Part shown: in pieces, positions 63,903-64,000 of the stretch
Layout: every line of letters begins with the position of its first letter
Numbering within the stretch: position 1 is the first letter of the stretch
Assembly: GCA_049115495.1 (NCBI GenBank)
Contig: JAGDZV010000002.1
Span: 186,001-250,000 of the forward strand
DNA: 64,000 nucleotides
Direction: 5' to 3'
DNA from: JACPUW01 sp049115495
GTDB taxonomy: Bacteria; Bacteroidota; Bacteroidia; CAILMK01; JACPUW01
Notes under the pieces: generated by a model
Told to the model about the DNA's origin: nothing
Databases searched by the model: none
The model's input: the letters and a program-made list of their open reading frames with translations, nothing else
Made by a program: the position numbers and the translations under genes

Positions 63903-64000
63903 TGCTATCGTTTGAAGATAAAACACTCAAAGAGCTAACAAAAAAGTTTGCAAAACCTGGCAAAGTTGAGTTGATCACCTACCGATCAGAACAATATACT
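63902..64000 (+). CDS. Start of a gene cut by the window end, possibly a MOSC-domain protein
   Basis: An ATG overlapping the fmt stop opens a frame that runs 33 codons to the window edge (MLSFEDKTLKELTKKF, then AKPGKVELITYRSEQYT). The layout GKVExIxxR near the N-terminus resembles MOSC-domain proteins of Bacteroidota, but too little is present to be sure. It is co-translated with fmt. Confidence 0.45.
   Translation, partial: MLSFEDKTLKELTKKFAKPGKVELITYRSEQYT

Noticed and set aside
1..64000. CRISPR arrays, insertion sequences, prophage genes and rRNA genes
   Set aside because: No regularly spaced repeats, transposase, phage structural genes or rRNA sequence were found; the tyrosine recombinase has the features of housekeeping XerD.

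Overview
The window is a chromosomal segment of a Bacteroidota bacterium, AT-rich and of Flavobacteriia/Cytophagia type; the exact order cannot be fixed from the sequence. The evidence is several proteins with type IX secretion (T9SS) C-terminal sorting domains, TonB-dependent receptors (TBDRs) with carboxypeptidase-regulatory-like N-terminal domains, a short primary sigma factor lacking region 1, Bacteroidota-specific families (DUF4249, DUF4290, IPExxxVDY), and many promoters with the Bacteroidota -7 box TAnnTTTG. Several genes start with TTG and Shine-Dalgarno sequences are rare.

Layout. 1-1.6 kb: 3' end of a T9SS-exported surface protein. 1.6-2.1 kb: a 461 bp gap with two hairpins, a possible 42-residue membrane peptide and a tandem 21-bp-period motif that fits a LytTR-type binding site. 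2.1-10.2 kb: a co-directional block (TBDR, DUF4249 lipoprotein, LytS-type kinase, LytTR regulator, lipoprotein, outer-membrane barrel), which looks like a self-regulated surface uptake/sensing unit. 10.2-14.4 kb, minus strand: an XRE regulator/membrane protein/small protein operon, a MORN-repeat protein and a GCS2-CBS fusion. 14.5-18 kb: a secreted propeller protein and rpsF-rpsR-rplI. 18.2-20.8 kb, minus strand: esterase, DUF1835 and XerD in an overlapping operon. 20.8-25.5 kb: DUF2911, two T9SS proteins, trmD, a lipoprotein.

25.5-32.8 kb is the accessory heart of the window. An ATP-grasp/aspartoacylase-like pair and a DegT-type aminotransferase lie on the minus strand. Opposite them is a tight six-gene plus-strand operon: two left-handed beta-helix acyltransferases, a stand-alone acyl carrier protein-like gene, an SDR reductase, an AMP-forming ligase and a luciferase-like flavin monooxygenase. 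Together they have the parts to load, reduce, oxidise and transfer a carrier-bound acyl or aminoacyl group. I do not recognise this combination as a named pathway.

32.9-44.4 kb is housekeeping: sigma factor, pheS, a 3-hydroxyacyl-CoA dehydrogenase, an rRNA methyltransferase, rplS, a UvrD/PcrA helicase, DUF4290, murA, a TlpA-like thioredoxin, grpE and dnaJ. 44.5-48.3 kb has an unknown outer-membrane protein, a Cys-rich lipoprotein, a kinase/OmpR-type regulator pair and tRNA-Cys. 48.3-54.4 kb has an EGF-like lipoprotein, an M42 peptidase, pyk, IPExxxVDY, acpP, fabF and rnc. 54.5-64 kb has a second TBDR, a T9SS protein, a kinase, SPFH/NfeD, lptB, recJ, fmt and the start of one more gene cut by the window edge.
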